The notes: generated by a model not told the origin, from the sequence alone. DNA of 64,000 nt from Actinomycetota bacterium (GCA_004348925.1 RCMX01000006.1:752224-816223); one strand, 5' to 3'; counted from the stretch's first letter, positions 43,953-53,947 are shown. Numbers and translations: made by a program.

Positions 43953-45959
43953 CTAGACCGCTTCGTCGAGCGCCTCGGAGAACTGGCTGTTGTAGAGGTC
44001 GTAGTAGAAGCCATGCTGCGTGATCAGCTCGGCGTGCGTACCGTGCTCGATGATCGCACCCTCGTTCATCACGAGGATGAGGTCGGCATCGCGGATCGTC
44101 GAGAGACGGTGGGCGATCACGAAGCTCGTGCGGTTCTTCATGAGCTCGGTCATGGCGCGCTGGATGAGCGCCTCGGTACGGGTGTCGACGGAACTCGTCG
44201 CCTCGTCGAGGATGAGGATCCGCGGGTCGGCGAGGAACGCGCGGGCGATCGTGAGCAGCTGGCGTTGGCCCTGCGAGATGTTGGAGCTGTCGTCGTTGAG
44301 CACCGTGTCGTAGCCCTCGGGCAGCGTGCGCACGAAGTGGTCGACGTAGGCGGCCTTCGCGGCAGCGACCATCTGCTCGTCGGTGGCGTCCTCGCGGCCG
44401 TACTCCAGATTCTCGCGAATGGTGCCCTTGAACAGCCACGTGTCCTGCAGCACCATGCCGAACGTGTGGCGGAGGTCGTCGCGGGTCATGTCTCGCGTGT
44501 CCACGCCGTCGACAAGGATCGCGCCGCCGTCGATCTCGTAGAAGCGCATGAGCAGGTTGACGAGCGTGGTCTTGCCGGCACCGGTGGGTCCGACGATCGC
44601 GACCGTCTGGCCGGGTAGCGCCTCAAGGCTCAGGTCCTCGATGAGGGGCTTCTCGGCGTTGTAGCTGAACGCCACGTTCTGGAACTCGACGTGGCCCGTG
44701 GCCTTCTCGATACGGACCGGCGTTGCGGTGTCAGGCTCTTCCTCGGCGGCATCCAGCAGCTCGAAAACGCGCTCTGCCGAGGCGACCGTGGACTGCAGCG
44801 TGTTCGCGATGCTCGCGGTCTGCACGATCGGCTGCGTGAACTGGCGCGAGTACTGGATGAACGCCTGCACGTCACCGAGTGAGAGCCTGCCGCTTGCCAC
44901 GCGCAGGCCACCGATGACGGCGATACCCACGTAGTTGAGGTTGTTGAGGAAGCCGAGGGAGGGCTGGATCGTGCCCGAGATGAATTGCGCCTTGAAGCTG
45001 GCGTCGTAGAGCGCCTCGTTCTCAACGTCGAAGATCTCGACGGCCTCGTCCTGGTGACCGAAGACCTTCACGACGCTGTGGCCGGTGAACATCTCCTCGA
45101 CGTGGCCGTTAAGCTTACCGGTGCGCTCCCATTGCCGCGCGAACTGCTTCTGCGACTGCTTCGCGATGAGCATGACGACAACCAGGCTCATCGGGATGAC
45201 GAGTAGCGAGATGAGCGCGAGCAGCCAGCTGATCGAGAACATCATGATCAGCACGCCGATGATGGTGAGCACCGCGGTGATGACCTGTGTCGCAGACTGC
45301 GAGAGGGTGTTCGCGATGTTGTCGATGTCGTTCGTGACGCGAGAGAGCGTGTCGCCGCGTGGGTTGTCGTCGAAGTACTTGAGCGGCAGACGCGCAAGTT
45401 TCTCGTCGACCTCTTTGCGGATGCTGTACACCGTCTTCTGCGCCACACCGGCCATGATGAAGCCCTGCGCCCAGCTGAAGAGCGACGATAGCAGGTACAC
45501 GCTGGCGAGCAGGATCAACAGCGAGCCGACCGCCTTGAAGTCGACGCCCTTGCCTGCCACGACGGCCATGTTCTGGATCATATCGGCGAACTGCGTCTGA
45601 CCGGCCTGCCGCAGGATAGGGGCGATCTGCTCGCCCGTGGTGCCAGCGGGAAAGTTCGCGCCAAGCGTCTTGCCGATGACGCCCTCGAAGATGAGGTTCG
45701 TGGCCTTGCCGAGGATCTTCGGCCCCATGATGCTGAACGTCACGCTGACGACGGCAAGCAGCACGATGACCACGAGGTGGATCCGGAACGGCTTGAGGTA
45801 GCCGCCGAGGCGGTTAAGCGAGCCCTTGAAGTCGCGCGCCTTGACGACCGGCGCCGTCATGCCGTGGCCGCCGAAGGGGCCGCCGCCGGGTCCGGGTCCG
45901 GGGCCGCGTCCGGCAGCGGGTCGTGCTGGTGCTTCCTGGTCTACGGGGCGGTCGCTCAT
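43953..45959 (-). CDS. ABC exporter half with canonical ATP site
   Basis: 668 residues. Gly/Pro-rich N-terminal extension (about 1-45), six membrane helices, then the ATPase: Walker A GPTGAGKTT, signature NISQGQRQLLTIARAF, Walker B ILILDEATSSVD with catalytic Glu, H loop IAHRLS. Overlaps the other half by 4 bases. Together they form a heterodimeric type IV exporter like LmrCD, BmrCD or TM287/288, probably for drugs or lipids. Confidence 0.93.
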   Translation of the reverse strand: MSDRPVDQEAPARPAAGRGPGPGPGGGPFGGHGMTAPVVKARDFKGSLNRLGGYLKPFRIHLVVIVLLAVVSVTFSIMGPKILGKATNLIFEGVIGKTLGANFPAGTTGEQIAPILRQAGQTQFADMIQNMAVVAGKGVDFKAVGSLLILLASVYLLSSLFSWAQGFIMAGVAQKTVYSIRKEVDEKLARLPLKYFDDNPRGDTLSRVTNDIDNIANTLSQSATQVITAVLTIIGVLIMMFSISWLLALISLLVIPMSLVVVMLIAKQSQKQFARQWERTGKLNGHVEEMFTGHSVVKVFGHQDEAVEIFDVENEALYDASFKAQFISGTIQPSLGFLNNLNYVGIAVIGGLRVASGRLSLGDVQAFIQYSRQFTQPIVQTASIANTLQSTVASAERVFELLDAAEEEPDTATPVRIEKATGHVEFQNVAFSYNAEKPLIEDLSLEALPGQTVAIVGPTGAGKTTLVNLLMRFYEIDGGAILVDGVDTRDMTRDDLRHTFGMVLQDTWLFKGTIRENLEYGREDATDEQMVAAAKAAYVDHFVRTLPEGYDTVLNDDSSNISQGQRQLLTIARAFLADPRILILDEATSSVDTRTEALIQRAMTELMKNRTSFVIAHRLSTIRDADLILVMNEGAIIEHGTHAELITQHGFYYDLYNSQFSEALDEAV

Positions 45960-47683
45960 GCGATCTCCTCCTCGGTGAGCTGCGAACTCACGATCTCGCG
46001 GTACGTCTCGCAGCTCTTGAGGAGCTCGTCGTGCGTACCCTGTCCGACGATCGTGCCGTTGTCGAGCACGATGATGTTGTCTGCGTGCATGATGGTGCTC
46101 ACGCGCTGTGCGACGATGAGCACGGTCGCTTCGCGCGTCTCGGCTTTGAGCGCGTTACGAAGCGCCGAGTCGGTCTTGAAGTCGAGTGCCGAGAAGGAGT
46201 CGTCGAAGACGTAGATCTCCGGGCGCTTCACGAGCGCGCGGGCGATCGCGAGGCGCTGGCGCTGGCCGCCGGAGACATTGCTGCCGCCCTGCGTGATGGG
46301 CGCCTCAAGCCCCTCGTCCATCGCTGAGACGAACGCCTTTCCCTGCGCCACCTTGAGCGCATGCCAGAGCTCGTCGTCGGTGGCGTCCGTCTTGCCGTAG
46401 CGCAGATTGCTCGCGACGGTGCCGTTGAACAGGAACGCCTTCTGAGGGATGAAGCCGATGCGCTCCCAGAGTGTCTGTTGTGTCATCTCGCGAACGTCCA
46501 CGCCGTCGACGAGCACCTGCCCGCCGGTCACGTCGTAGAAGCGCGGGATGAGGTTGATGAGCGTCGACTTGCCGCAACCGGTGCTACCCACGATCGCGGT
46601 GGTCTGGCCTGGCCCGGCCGTAAACGAGATGCCGCACAGCACCGCGTCCTCGGCGCCGGGGTAGCGGAACTCCACATCCTTGAACTCGAGGTAGCCGTGC
46701 TGGCCGGTCGGCTCGGTGGGAACCTCCGGGTCGCATATCTGCGGCTCGGTATCGAGAACCTTGTTGATGCGGACGGCGGACGCCTGTGCTCTCGGCACCA
46801 TAACGAACATGACGGTCGCCATCATCACGGACATGAGGATCTGCATGATGTACGTGAGGAACGCGGTGAGGTTGCCGATGGGCATGGCGCCGCTGTCGAT
46901 GCGCAGGCCGCCGAACCACATCGTGGCAACGAGCGTGAGGTTGAAGATCGCCATGAGCGACGGCAGCATGATGGCGAACAGGCGCGCCACCGAGAGCTGC
47001 GTGTCGGTGAGGTCACGGTTTGCGACGTCGAAGCGCCGCTCCTCGTAGTCGCTGCGCACGAACGCGCGGATGACGCGAATACCGGCAAGCTTCTCGCGCA
47101 TGACCTGGTTCACCCGGTCGATCTTGAGCTGCATCGCCTTGAACAGCGGCATCGCCTTACGCATGAGGCTGCCGACGATGACCGCCATGACCGGGATCAC
47201 GACGACGATGATGCCCGAGAGGGGCACGTCCTGACGGAGCGCCATGATGACGCCGCCGATCGCCATGAACGGCGCCGAGATCATCACGTTCAGGGACATG
47301 AGCGTGACCATCTGCACCTGCTGCACGTCGTTGGTGTTGCGGGTGATGAGCGACGGCGGGCCGAAGACGTTGAGCTCGGCAAGCGAGAAGCTCTCGACTC
47401 GGCGGAAGATCGCGTGACGGATGTCGCGGCCGAACGCCATGGCCGTCTTGGAGCCCCAGTACACCGAGATGATGGAGCCGACGCCCAGCAGGAACGTCAC
47501 CAGCAGCATGAAGCCGCCCGTGCGCATGATGTACGCGGTGTCGCCTTTGGCCACGCCGTTGTTGATGATCTCGGCGTTGAGCTCGGGGAGGTAGAGGTTC
47601 GCGATCGCCTGCAGGAGCAGCAGCACCATGACCAGGGTGAGCTGCTTCCAGTAGGGCTTGAGGAAGCGCATGAGCTTGATCAT
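45956..47683 (-). CDS. ABC exporter half with degenerate ATP site
   Basis: 575 residues, six membrane helices then the ATPase: Walker A GSTGCGKST, signature NVSGGQRQRLAIARAL. Walker B reads IYVFDDSFSALD, so the catalytic Glu is Asp, and the H loop reads VAQRVS (Gln for His). These changes mark the non-hydrolysing site of a heterodimeric exporter. Overlaps marR (upstream) and the partner half (downstream) by 4 bases each. Confidence 0.93.
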   Translation of the reverse strand: MIKLMRFLKPYWKQLTLVMVLLLLQAIANLYLPELNAEIINNGVAKGDTAYIMRTGGFMLLVTFLLGVGSIISVYWGSKTAMAFGRDIRHAIFRRVESFSLAELNVFGPPSLITRNTNDVQQVQMVTLMSLNVMISAPFMAIGGVIMALRQDVPLSGIIVVVIPVMAVIVGSLMRKAMPLFKAMQLKIDRVNQVMREKLAGIRVIRAFVRSDYEERRFDVANRDLTDTQLSVARLFAIMLPSLMAIFNLTLVATMWFGGLRIDSGAMPIGNLTAFLTYIMQILMSVMMATVMFVMVPRAQASAVRINKVLDTEPQICDPEVPTEPTGQHGYLEFKDVEFRYPGAEDAVLCGISFTAGPGQTTAIVGSTGCGKSTLINLIPRFYDVTGGQVLVDGVDVREMTQQTLWERIGFIPQKAFLFNGTVASNLRYGKTDATDDELWHALKVAQGKAFVSAMDEGLEAPITQGGSNVSGGQRQRLAIARALVKRPEIYVFDDSFSALDFKTDSALRNALKAETREATVLIVAQRVSTIMHADNIIVLDNGTIVGQGTHDELLKSCETYREIVSSQLTEEEIA

Positions 47684-48201
47684 TCGGTCGGGCCGCCCTT
47701 TCCTTCGGGGTCCGTCTCGTCGAACGAGTCGATCGCGCGACGGACGTGCGCGTTCAGGTCGTTGAGCAGCCGCAGGAACTCGCGGCGGTCGTTCTCGGGC
47801 ATCTGCCCCACGCTTGATGCGATGCTTTCAGCGAACAGCGCATGGAACCGCTCGCCCATGCCGCGCCCCGCCTCGGTCATGTAGATGCGCGTGAGCCGGG
47901 CGTCGTGCTCGTCGGGCCGACGCTCGATGACGCCGGACGCCTCCATCTTCTGCAGCATCGTCGTGACGGTGGGACGAGACACGTGCAGGATGCCCGCGAG
48001 GTCGCTCTGGCTGATGCCGTCCTCGGCGCTCAGCGCGCGTAGGCACATTGCTTGCGCGGGGTGCATGGTCTCGACCGTGAACATCTTGGTCATGAGTCGG
48101 CGGTTGAGGATCATCTGCGTCTTGAACTCCCGGAAGACCTCTGCCGAGAGGGGATCGACGCCCGGGATGTCGTGGTGGTGTTCGGTGTCATGGTGGTGCA
48201 T
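47680..48201 (-). CDS. MarR family repressor of the ABC exporter operon
   Basis: 173 residues from ATG 48201 with GAAAGGG upstream. His-rich N terminus (MHHHDTEHHHD) then a MarR winged helix (QAMCLRALSAEDGISQSDLAGILHVSRPTVTTMLQKMEASGVIERRPDEHDARLTRIY split over residues 60-117). The His-rich head could bind metal. It heads the exporter operon and faces two tandem palindromes in its own promoter. Confidence 0.93.
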   Translation of the reverse strand: MHHHDTEHHHDIPGVDPLSAEVFREFKTQMILNRRLMTKMFTVETMHPAQAMCLRALSAEDGISQSDLAGILHVSRPTVTTMLQKMEASGVIERRPDEHDARLTRIYMTEAGRGMGERFHALFAESIASSVGQMPENDRREFLRLLNDLNAHVRRAIDSFDETDPEGKGGPTE

Positions 48202-48230
48202 ATGCGGCCCTTTCGTGAGCATGCTAAATG

Positions 48231-48257
48231 TTAGTTGGCTAATAGTTAGGTGGCTAA
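48231..48257 (-). promoter_or_regulatory. Tandem MarR operators
   Basis: TTAGTTGGCTAA (48231-48242) and TTAGGTGGCTAA (48246-48257), 15 bases apart, each a TTAG-N4-CTAA palindrome. A third partial match (CTAA-ATG-TTAG) begins at 48224. They sit 30-56 bases upstream of the marR start. Confidence 0.7.
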
Positions 48258-48321
48258 TATATACGCGCACAGCCGACAGCGCAAGAGGGTTCATAGAAAA
48301 GTCACAGAGCGGGTCGGGAGC

Positions 48322-48819
48322 CTACAGCGCGACGCCCTCGGGGTGCTCGCGTTCGTCGGCGAACCACTCGGCGGTGAAGTCGCCGTCGGCGATCGTATCG
48401 ATCGGGAGCTTCATGTAGCGACCGGTGGCCTCGACAGCGACGGTGCCGTCTTCGAGCACGATCTCGCCGCTGCCCTCGAAGAGACGCTTCGAGTCCTTCG
48501 TGATCCGGCCGATGGCGCGAACGGGGGCGCCAGTGGGGACGGGCTTACGGAAGCGCACGCTGAGCTCGACGGTGACGCCCCATGCATCCGGGTCGCTGAT
48601 GTTGATCGCGCGCCCGATCGTCTCGTCGAGCATCGCCGAGGAGACGCCGCCGTGGACGCGGCCGGGGTAGCTCTGGTGCTCGTCGAGCGGATCGAACTCG
48701 CCGAGGAGCTCGCCGTCTTCAAGCTCGTAGAAGCGCGCCTTGAGGCTCCAGGGGTTGTCTCGGCCACAGACCATGCACATGCGGCTGACGTTCTGGGCGG
48801 CAACGACCGTGCGGCTCAC
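48322..48819 (-). CDS. PaaI-type hotdog thioesterase
   Basis: 165 residues from GTG 48819 (GAGAGG upstream). Starts with a CMVCGRDNP motif, then the hotdog signature GRVHGGVSSAMLDETIGRA (HGG...D/E) and VTVELSVRFRKPVP. Likely hydrolyses acyl-CoA thioesters. Single gene between the MarR promoter and a kinase. Confidence 0.88.
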   Translation of the reverse strand: MSRTVVAAQNVSRMCMVCGRDNPWSLKARFYELEDGELLGEFDPLDEHQSYPGRVHGGVSSAMLDETIGRAINISDPDAWGVTVELSVRFRKPVPTGAPVRAIGRITKDSKRLFEGSGEIVLEDGTVAVEATGRYMKLPIDTIADGDFTAEWFADEREHPEGVAL

Positions 48820-48879
48820 GCGGCGTCCTCTCGGTTGGCTGACGCCCATGATACGACGCCGACGACTGCTGCGGTCAGG

Positions 48880-50235
48880 TTACGGCCGAGCCGGCAGCAG
48901 GAGCGTGAAGATCGAGCCGCGCCCGACCTCGCTTTGGACCTCGATGCGCCCGCCGAGCATCTCGGCAAGCCCGCGGGAGATGGCAAGCCCGAGGCCGGTG
49001 CCCTCGGCACTCTGGTCGGGGGTGCGTTCGCCGCGGGTGAATTCGGAGAAGATGCTCTCAAGCAGCTCCTCGGAGATGCCGGGGCCGGTGTCCTCCACCG
49101 AGAAGGTCACCGTGTTGCCGGTCTGGTGCACGCGGAGAGTGACCGCTCCATGCTGCGTGTACTTGACGGCGTTGCTGGTGAGGTTGAGCAGGATCTGGCT
49201 GAGCTTCCGCGCGTCCGTGAGCATCGCCATGTCATCGCTCTCGAATTCCGAGGCGAAGCCGATTCCCTTCGCAGTCACCTCGGGAACGAGCGTGGCGACG
49301 ACCTCGTCCACGAGCGCGCGAACGTCGATCTCGTCGCGCTCGACCTTGACCGCGTTAGCTTCGATCCGGCTGAGGTCGAGGATGTCGTTGATGAGCGCCA
49401 GGAGGTGCTTGCCCGCTCCGCCGATCATCTCGATCTGTCGCTGCTGCTCCTCGTTGAGCTCACCTGCCATCCCCTTTCCGAGGATGTCCGAGAACCCGAT
49501 GATCGAGTTGAGCGGCGTGCGCAACTCGTGGCTCATCGAGCGCAGGAAGCGGGTCTTGGCATCGCTTTCCGAGGCAAGGCGCTCGTTGGCGGCCTCCAGC
49601 GCGCGGGTCCGCTCGGCGACCTGGGCTTCGAGCGATTCGTTGAGGCGTCGCAGCGCGACCTCATCGAGATGGCGTTGTTCCTGATCCAGCAGGAGCCGGG
49701 AGACGAGCACCAGGCCGAGCGGGTAGAGCGTCAGCACGGGAAGGGCGATCTGTCGGGCGACCGACGGTCCCAATCCGTCCGGCAGGGTCAAGGTGAGTGC
49801 GAGCATGACCGCGTGGACCAACAATCCGAAGACCCAGAGGTACCGGTAGCGCATGACCGGCAACCTGCGTCGACGGAGTTCGTGGAAGACAGCGCCGAGC
49901 ACGGCGGACTCGACGATCACGAGCGAGCCCATGACGACACCCGCGCCGCCGAGGTAGAGCCGGTAGGCGAGCGCGATGAGCGCAGCGACGGTGACGGTGA
50001 GCGGACCGCCGAAGAGTCCCGCCACGGCGAGGATGATCGAGCGTCCGTCGAAGAAGACACCCGGCACGATCGTGAACGGCGTGACCATGCCGACGATGGT
50101 GATGGCTCCATAGAGGAGGCCGGTGAAGAGCCGTCGCGCCACCGAGTCGGTCGTCCAGCGACGAATGATGAGCTGCAGCAGCGCGCTCAGCATGATGAGC
50201 AGCGCGATGTTCTGCAGGATCCCGAGAATGACCAC
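48880..50235 (-). CDS. Membrane sensor histidine kinase with 5TMR_LYT domain
   Basis: 451 residues. Residues 1-180 are a 5TM LytS-type sensor region (FDGRSIILAVAGLFGGPLT ... AYRLYLGG), then a coiled coil (185-225), HisKA with H236 in SMSHELRTPLNSIIGFSD, and HATPase_c (DTGPGIS, GTGLGLAIS). No response regulator adjacent. LytS-type heads usually drive LytTR regulators through HisKA-unrelated kinases, so pairing with a HisKA core is notable. Confidence 0.92.
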   Translation of the reverse strand: MVILGILQNIALLIMLSALLQLIIRRWTTDSVARRLFTGLLYGAITIVGMVTPFTIVPGVFFDGRSIILAVAGLFGGPLTVTVAALIALAYRLYLGGAGVVMGSLVIVESAVLGAVFHELRRRRLPVMRYRYLWVFGLLVHAVMLALTLTLPDGLGPSVARQIALPVLTLYPLGLVLVSRLLLDQEQRHLDEVALRRLNESLEAQVAERTRALEAANERLASESDAKTRFLRSMSHELRTPLNSIIGFSDILGKGMAGELNEEQQRQIEMIGGAGKHLLALINDILDLSRIEANAVKVERDEIDVRALVDEVVATLVPEVTAKGIGFASEFESDDMAMLTDARKLSQILLNLTSNAVKYTQHGAVTLRVHQTGNTVTFSVEDTGPGISEELLESIFSEFTRGERTPDQSAEGTGLGLAISRGLAEMLGGRIEVQSEVGRGSIFTLLLPARP

Positions 50236-50406
50236 GCTACGCCCCTGCCCTCAAGCGGCCGCATGCCCAGCACTCACAGCTAGTGGTTCCTATTAGCGAA
50301 GATATACCCTGCGCACCCGCACGGGAAGCTTCTTGGCGGAGTGCGTCCACACCGTGCGTCCGTCGCGGTATGCTGGATGCGGACTCGACGCAAACGGGAG
50401 GCGACT

Positions 50407-50970
50407 GTGAGCAAGCAAGGACGTCTGCACGTCATCGCGGGATGCATGAGCAGCGGCAAGACCGGCGAGCTCATTCGGCTGCTATCGCGGCACCGGGTCA
50501 TCGGCGATGAGATTGTCATCTACAAGCACGAGGTCGATTCGCGCGATGGCGACAAGGCACGCTCACGCCTGGGCACCGAGATGGGTGCAGTCGTCGTCTC
50601 GGATGCATCCGAGATAGGACAGGGCTCCTGCCGTGTGGTGGCTATCGAGGAGGCGCAGTTCTTCGGCGAGAACCTCATCGATGTCGTGCGTCGGCTGCTT
50701 TCGAACGGATGTCAGGTGTACGTGACCGGCCTCAACCAGGATTTCCGCGGCGAACCGTTCAGCATCATGCCGGCGCTCATGTCGCTTGCCGATGAGCTGT
50801 CGCTACTCACCGCCATCTGTCAGAAGTGCCATGGCGTCGCCACGCGCACGCAGCGCATCATCGACGGCGAGCCCGCATCGTGGGACTCTCCGACGATCCT
50901 CGTCGGCGGCGGCGACTTCTATGAGGCGCGCTGCCCGGACTGCCACGAGGTGCCGGGCGGCCCCGCGTAG
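50407..50970 (+). CDS. tdk: Thymidine kinase
   Basis: 187 residues from GTG 50407 with GGGAGG 6 bases upstream. P-loop GCMSSGKTGELIR, DExQFF-type block IEEAQFFGENL (Asp replaced by Glu), GLNQDFRGEPF, and zinc cysteines CQKCHG and CPDCHE. Salvages thymidine to dTMP. Confidence 0.93.
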   Translation: MSKQGRLHVIAGCMSSGKTGELIRLLSRHRVIGDEIVIYKHEVDSRDGDKARSRLGTEMGAVVVSDASEIGQGSCRVVAIEEAQFFGENLIDVVRRLLSNGCQVYVTGLNQDFRGEPFSIMPALMSLADELSLLTAICQKCHGVATRTQRIIDGEPASWDSPTILVGGGDFYEARCPDCHEVPGGPA

Positions 50971-50976
50971 GCTGCG

Positions 50977-52197
50977 TCACCCGATGGCGTCCAGCTCCTC
51001 GATGAAGCCGAGGAGAAACGTCACGATCTCGTCCATCAGCGCCGGATCCGCGAGGTCCGGCGTGTCGGCCGCCGTGTGTGCGATCTCTCCCGCGATGCGC
51101 GCAAGTTCCGCCGAGGCGATCGCCATCGCCGGGATGCCCTTCATCGCGAAGACCATGTGGTCGCTCGCCGGCCACTGCGGGCCTTCCTGCACCGAGTCGA
51201 GCGGCGCCATCGCGCGCCCTGCGGCTGCGCGCACGGCATCGGGGCAGCCGTAGAACGACACGTCCGTAGCCGCTCCCGAGAGCCCCGCAGCGTCGATGTT
51301 CACGACGACGGTGACATCGTCGAACCCGCCCGGATTCGCCGCGAGGTACACGAGCTCGCCCCTCGCCGCGTAGTTGTCCTCGCCGTTGAACGGCACGATT
51401 TCGACGGTGTGTCGCGTCGAGCGACCGGCGAGTTCCTCGGCCAGGCCGAGAAGACACGCGACGCCGGTGCCGTTGTCGAGGGCGCCCGGCGTCTCCCGGG
51501 CCGTGTCGATGTGCGCGCTCACGATGATGCGACCCTCCCCGGTGCCGGGCTTGCGGGCGATGACCTGCTCGGCACGGGTGGGGATGCGCTTCGCGTCCAT
51601 TCTGAAGCGCACCGTCTCGCCGACGTGCGCGAGCAGCGCCGGGCCGTCGACATCGCGCGTGTACGCCGAGGGGACATCGACGCTGGCGTCGTTGACGAGC
51701 GGGAACGGGTAGACGGCGCCCGCCATCGTGTCGCGGCCGGTGACGGCGATGATCGCCGCGGGTCTCGCCGCTTCGATGGCCGAGAGGATCCGCGCGTGCG
51801 CCTCGATTTCGTAGAATGGGTACCCGCGCGGTGTGAGCGGCTCGGCGGCGAGGGCTCCGTGCAGCACGAGGATCGCGCCGGGAGCGTCGAGTGATTCGAG
51901 CTCCTCAAGCGTGGTGGCTGCCAGCAGCACGCCGTTGGCGTTGCAGGGGAGCGTGTACGGGCCGCGTTTGACGGTGAGCGTCTCTGATGATGTTGTGAGC
52001 TCGGCGGGCCCGGGCTCCCATTCGAAGCAGTCGAAGGCGATGCGCTCCACCGCGAGACCCGCGGTTGTGGTGACGTCGGCGAAGTACTCGTTCGCAGCGA
52101 TGTTGCCCGGACCGCCGGTGTGGCGGTCGGCGAGGCCGGCGCACAGGCGTGCGAGGTGCTCGGATAGCCGCGCAGCGCGGTGATGCGAGCGGGTCAT
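50977..52197 (-). CDS. M28 family metallopeptidase
   Basis: 406 residues from ATG 52197 (GGAGGGA upstream). M28 zinc ligands: SAHIDTARETPGALDNGTG (His, Asp), PFNGEDNY (Glu-Asp), VVVNIDAAG and HTAADTPD (His). A PA-like insert precedes the catalytic part. No signal peptide, so cytoplasmic aminopeptidase-like activity is likely. Confidence 0.92.
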   Translation of the reverse strand: MTRSHHRAARLSEHLARLCAGLADRHTGGPGNIAANEYFADVTTTAGLAVERIAFDCFEWEPGPAELTTSSETLTVKRGPYTLPCNANGVLLAATTLEELESLDAPGAILVLHGALAAEPLTPRGYPFYEIEAHARILSAIEAARPAAIIAVTGRDTMAGAVYPFPLVNDASVDVPSAYTRDVDGPALLAHVGETVRFRMDAKRIPTRAEQVIARKPGTGEGRIIVSAHIDTARETPGALDNGTGVACLLGLAEELAGRSTRHTVEIVPFNGEDNYAARGELVYLAANPGGFDDVTVVVNIDAAGLSGAATDVSFYGCPDAVRAAAGRAMAPLDSVQEGPQWPASDHMVFAMKGIPAMAIASAELARIAGEIAHTAADTPDLADPALMDEIVTFLLGFIEELDAIG

Positions 52198-52269
52198 GAT
52201 TCCCTCCAGGTGGACGTTTGGGCCGCTGGGTACGAAGATAACACCCGCACCTGACACACAAGGAGACAC

Positions 52270-53085
52270 ATGACTGACTTCCGTGACATCCTCGATGCCC
52301 GCGCTTCGGCCTGGACCGACGCCATCTTCGTCCGCCGCTCGAAACGGCGCTTCGACGGGCGCCCTGCCGATGCGGACGCCGCCGCCGCGCTCGCTGACAT
52401 GGCCGAGCGGTTCCACCCCTACGACGACACTCGCGTCGTTGTCGTGCCGAACGCTCCGAAGGATCTCTTCACCGGCGTCATCGGTTCGTATGGCCGGGTG
52501 GTCGATGCCGCCTCGGCGATGCTCTTCCTCGGGAGCGGCAACGCCGTGGGCCGCGACAATCACGTGGGGTACGTGAGCGAGGCGCTCATGCTCGAGGCAA
52601 CCGCGCTCGGCCTCGCGACCTGCTGGGTCGGCGGCGGCATCCGGCGGCCTGTCGCGCTCGCGCTCACACCACTCGGGGCTGACGAGCGCGTCTTCGGCGC
52701 ATCGCCGCTCGGAGCGGCGCTTCCCGAGACGAACGCCCTGGGGCGTCCTCGGCGGGAGGTCCGCACGCTCGATCGCCGCAAGCCGATATCGACGCTTGCA
52801 CCCACAGCCGACGACGCGTGGCCCGGCTGGGCGCGGCGCGCGGTGGAGCATGCGCAGTGGGCGCCCTCGGCCATGAACCGCCAGCCGTGGCGTTTCGCCT
52901 ACGAGGACGGCGGACTCATCGTCCGGGTGGCTGGCCCCGAGGTCGCGCCGCACATCACGCTGCGACTGGACGCCGGTATCGCGATGCTGCACATCGAGCT
53001 CGGCGCGCGTACCGAAGGCGTGCGGGGCACCTGGACCGACCTCAGCGGTCGCGACATCGCGCGCTTCGACCCGATCGGCGGGTAG
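52270..53085 (+). CDS. TM1586-type nitroreductase
   Basis: 271 residues. Two pseudo-repeats of the nitroreductase fold: FVRRSKRRFDGRPAD at the start and AVEHAQWAPSAMNRQPWRF in the second half, as in the putative TM1586 nitroreductase family. Likely binds FMN. RlmA-like gene follows 1 base after its stop, so they share an mRNA. Confidence 0.88.
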   Translation: MTDFRDILDARASAWTDAIFVRRSKRRFDGRPADADAAAALADMAERFHPYDDTRVVVVPNAPKDLFTGVIGSYGRVVDAASAMLFLGSGNAVGRDNHVGYVSEALMLEATALGLATCWVGGGIRRPVALALTPLGADERVFGASPLGAALPETNALGRPRREVRTLDRRKPISTLAPTADDAWPGWARRAVEHAQWAPSAMNRQPWRFAYEDGGLIVRVAGPEVAPHITLRLDAGIAMLHIELGARTEGVRGTWTDLSGRDIARFDPIGG

Positions 53086-53086
53086 C

Positions 53087-53935
53087 GTGCTCCGAGACGT
53101 CCTCGACAACCTCGCGTGCCCCGTGTGCGGCGAACCGCTTGCCGAGCGCAGCGGCGCGCTTTCGTGTGGGCTGCGGCATTCCTTCGACGTCGCGCGGCAA
53201 GGGTACGTGAACCTGCTTCCCGGCGACGCGTCGCCGGGCACCGCCGACACCCCCGCGATGGTGGAGGCGCGCGCGACGTTTCTGGGGCGCGGGCACTTCT
53301 CGGCGACAGCGGACGCGGTGGCGGAGGCGGCGGCTGAAGCGCTCGCGGATGGCGCGCCCGGCTGCGCGGTGGAGATCGGCGCCGGCACCGGCTACTACCT
53401 CGCGGCGGCGCTCGATCGGCTACCGGAACGCTCGGGTCTCGCGCTCGACATCTCGAAGGCGGCCGCGAAGCGCGCGGCTCGCGCGCACGAGCGCATCGGC
53501 GCGGTCGTGTGCGACGCGTGGGGGCGCCTGCCCGTGCGCGATGGCGCGGCCGCGCTCGTCCTCGACGTGTTCGCGCCGCGCAACGCAGCCGAGTTCGCGC
53601 GCATCCTCGCGCCCGGCGGTGCGCTCGTGGTCGTCACGCCCACGCAACGCCACCTGCACGAGATCGTGGGGCCGCTCGGCATGATAGCGGTCGATGCCGA
53701 GAAGGACCGCCGTTTGGCCGAGCAGCTCGGCGACGTGTTCGAGCTCACGGGTTCGGTCGCCGTCGAGGAGCGCATGATGCTCGGACGCGACGACCTCATC
53801 GCCGTGGCGAGCATGGGGCCGAGCGCGTGGCACGCCGGCGAGGAGCTGGCAGCGCGCGTGGATGCGCTGGCGCTCCCGCAGGAGGTCACGCTTTCCGTGA
53901 TCGTCTCGGCGTACCGGCCGACGGGCAGTCGCTGA
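53087..53935 (+). CDS. RlmA-like rRNA methyltransferase
   Basis: 282 residues, GTG start. N-terminal zinc finger CPVCGEPL ... CGLRHSFDVARQGYVNLL, typical of the rRNA (guanine-N1) methyltransferase RlmA group, then a class I SAM domain (VEIGAGTGYYLAA). Predicted to methylate 23S rRNA near helix 35. Role of the exact guanine is inferred. Confidence 0.9.
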   Translation: MLRDVLDNLACPVCGEPLAERSGALSCGLRHSFDVARQGYVNLLPGDASPGTADTPAMVEARATFLGRGHFSATADAVAEAAAEALADGAPGCAVEIGAGTGYYLAAALDRLPERSGLALDISKAAAKRAARAHERIGAVVCDAWGRLPVRDGAAALVLDVFAPRNAAEFARILAPGGALVVVTPTQRHLHEIVGPLGMIAVDAEKDRRLAEQLGDVFELTGSVAVEERMMLGRDDLIAVASMGPSAWHAGEELAARVDALALPQEVTLSVIVSAYRPTGSR

Positions 53936-53947
53936 CGCGCTTCGCGA

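Noticed and set aside
48250..50283. 677-codon plus-strand open frame opposite the thioesterase and kinase
   Set aside because: Shadow frame; both minus-strand genes are clear families with ribosome sites.
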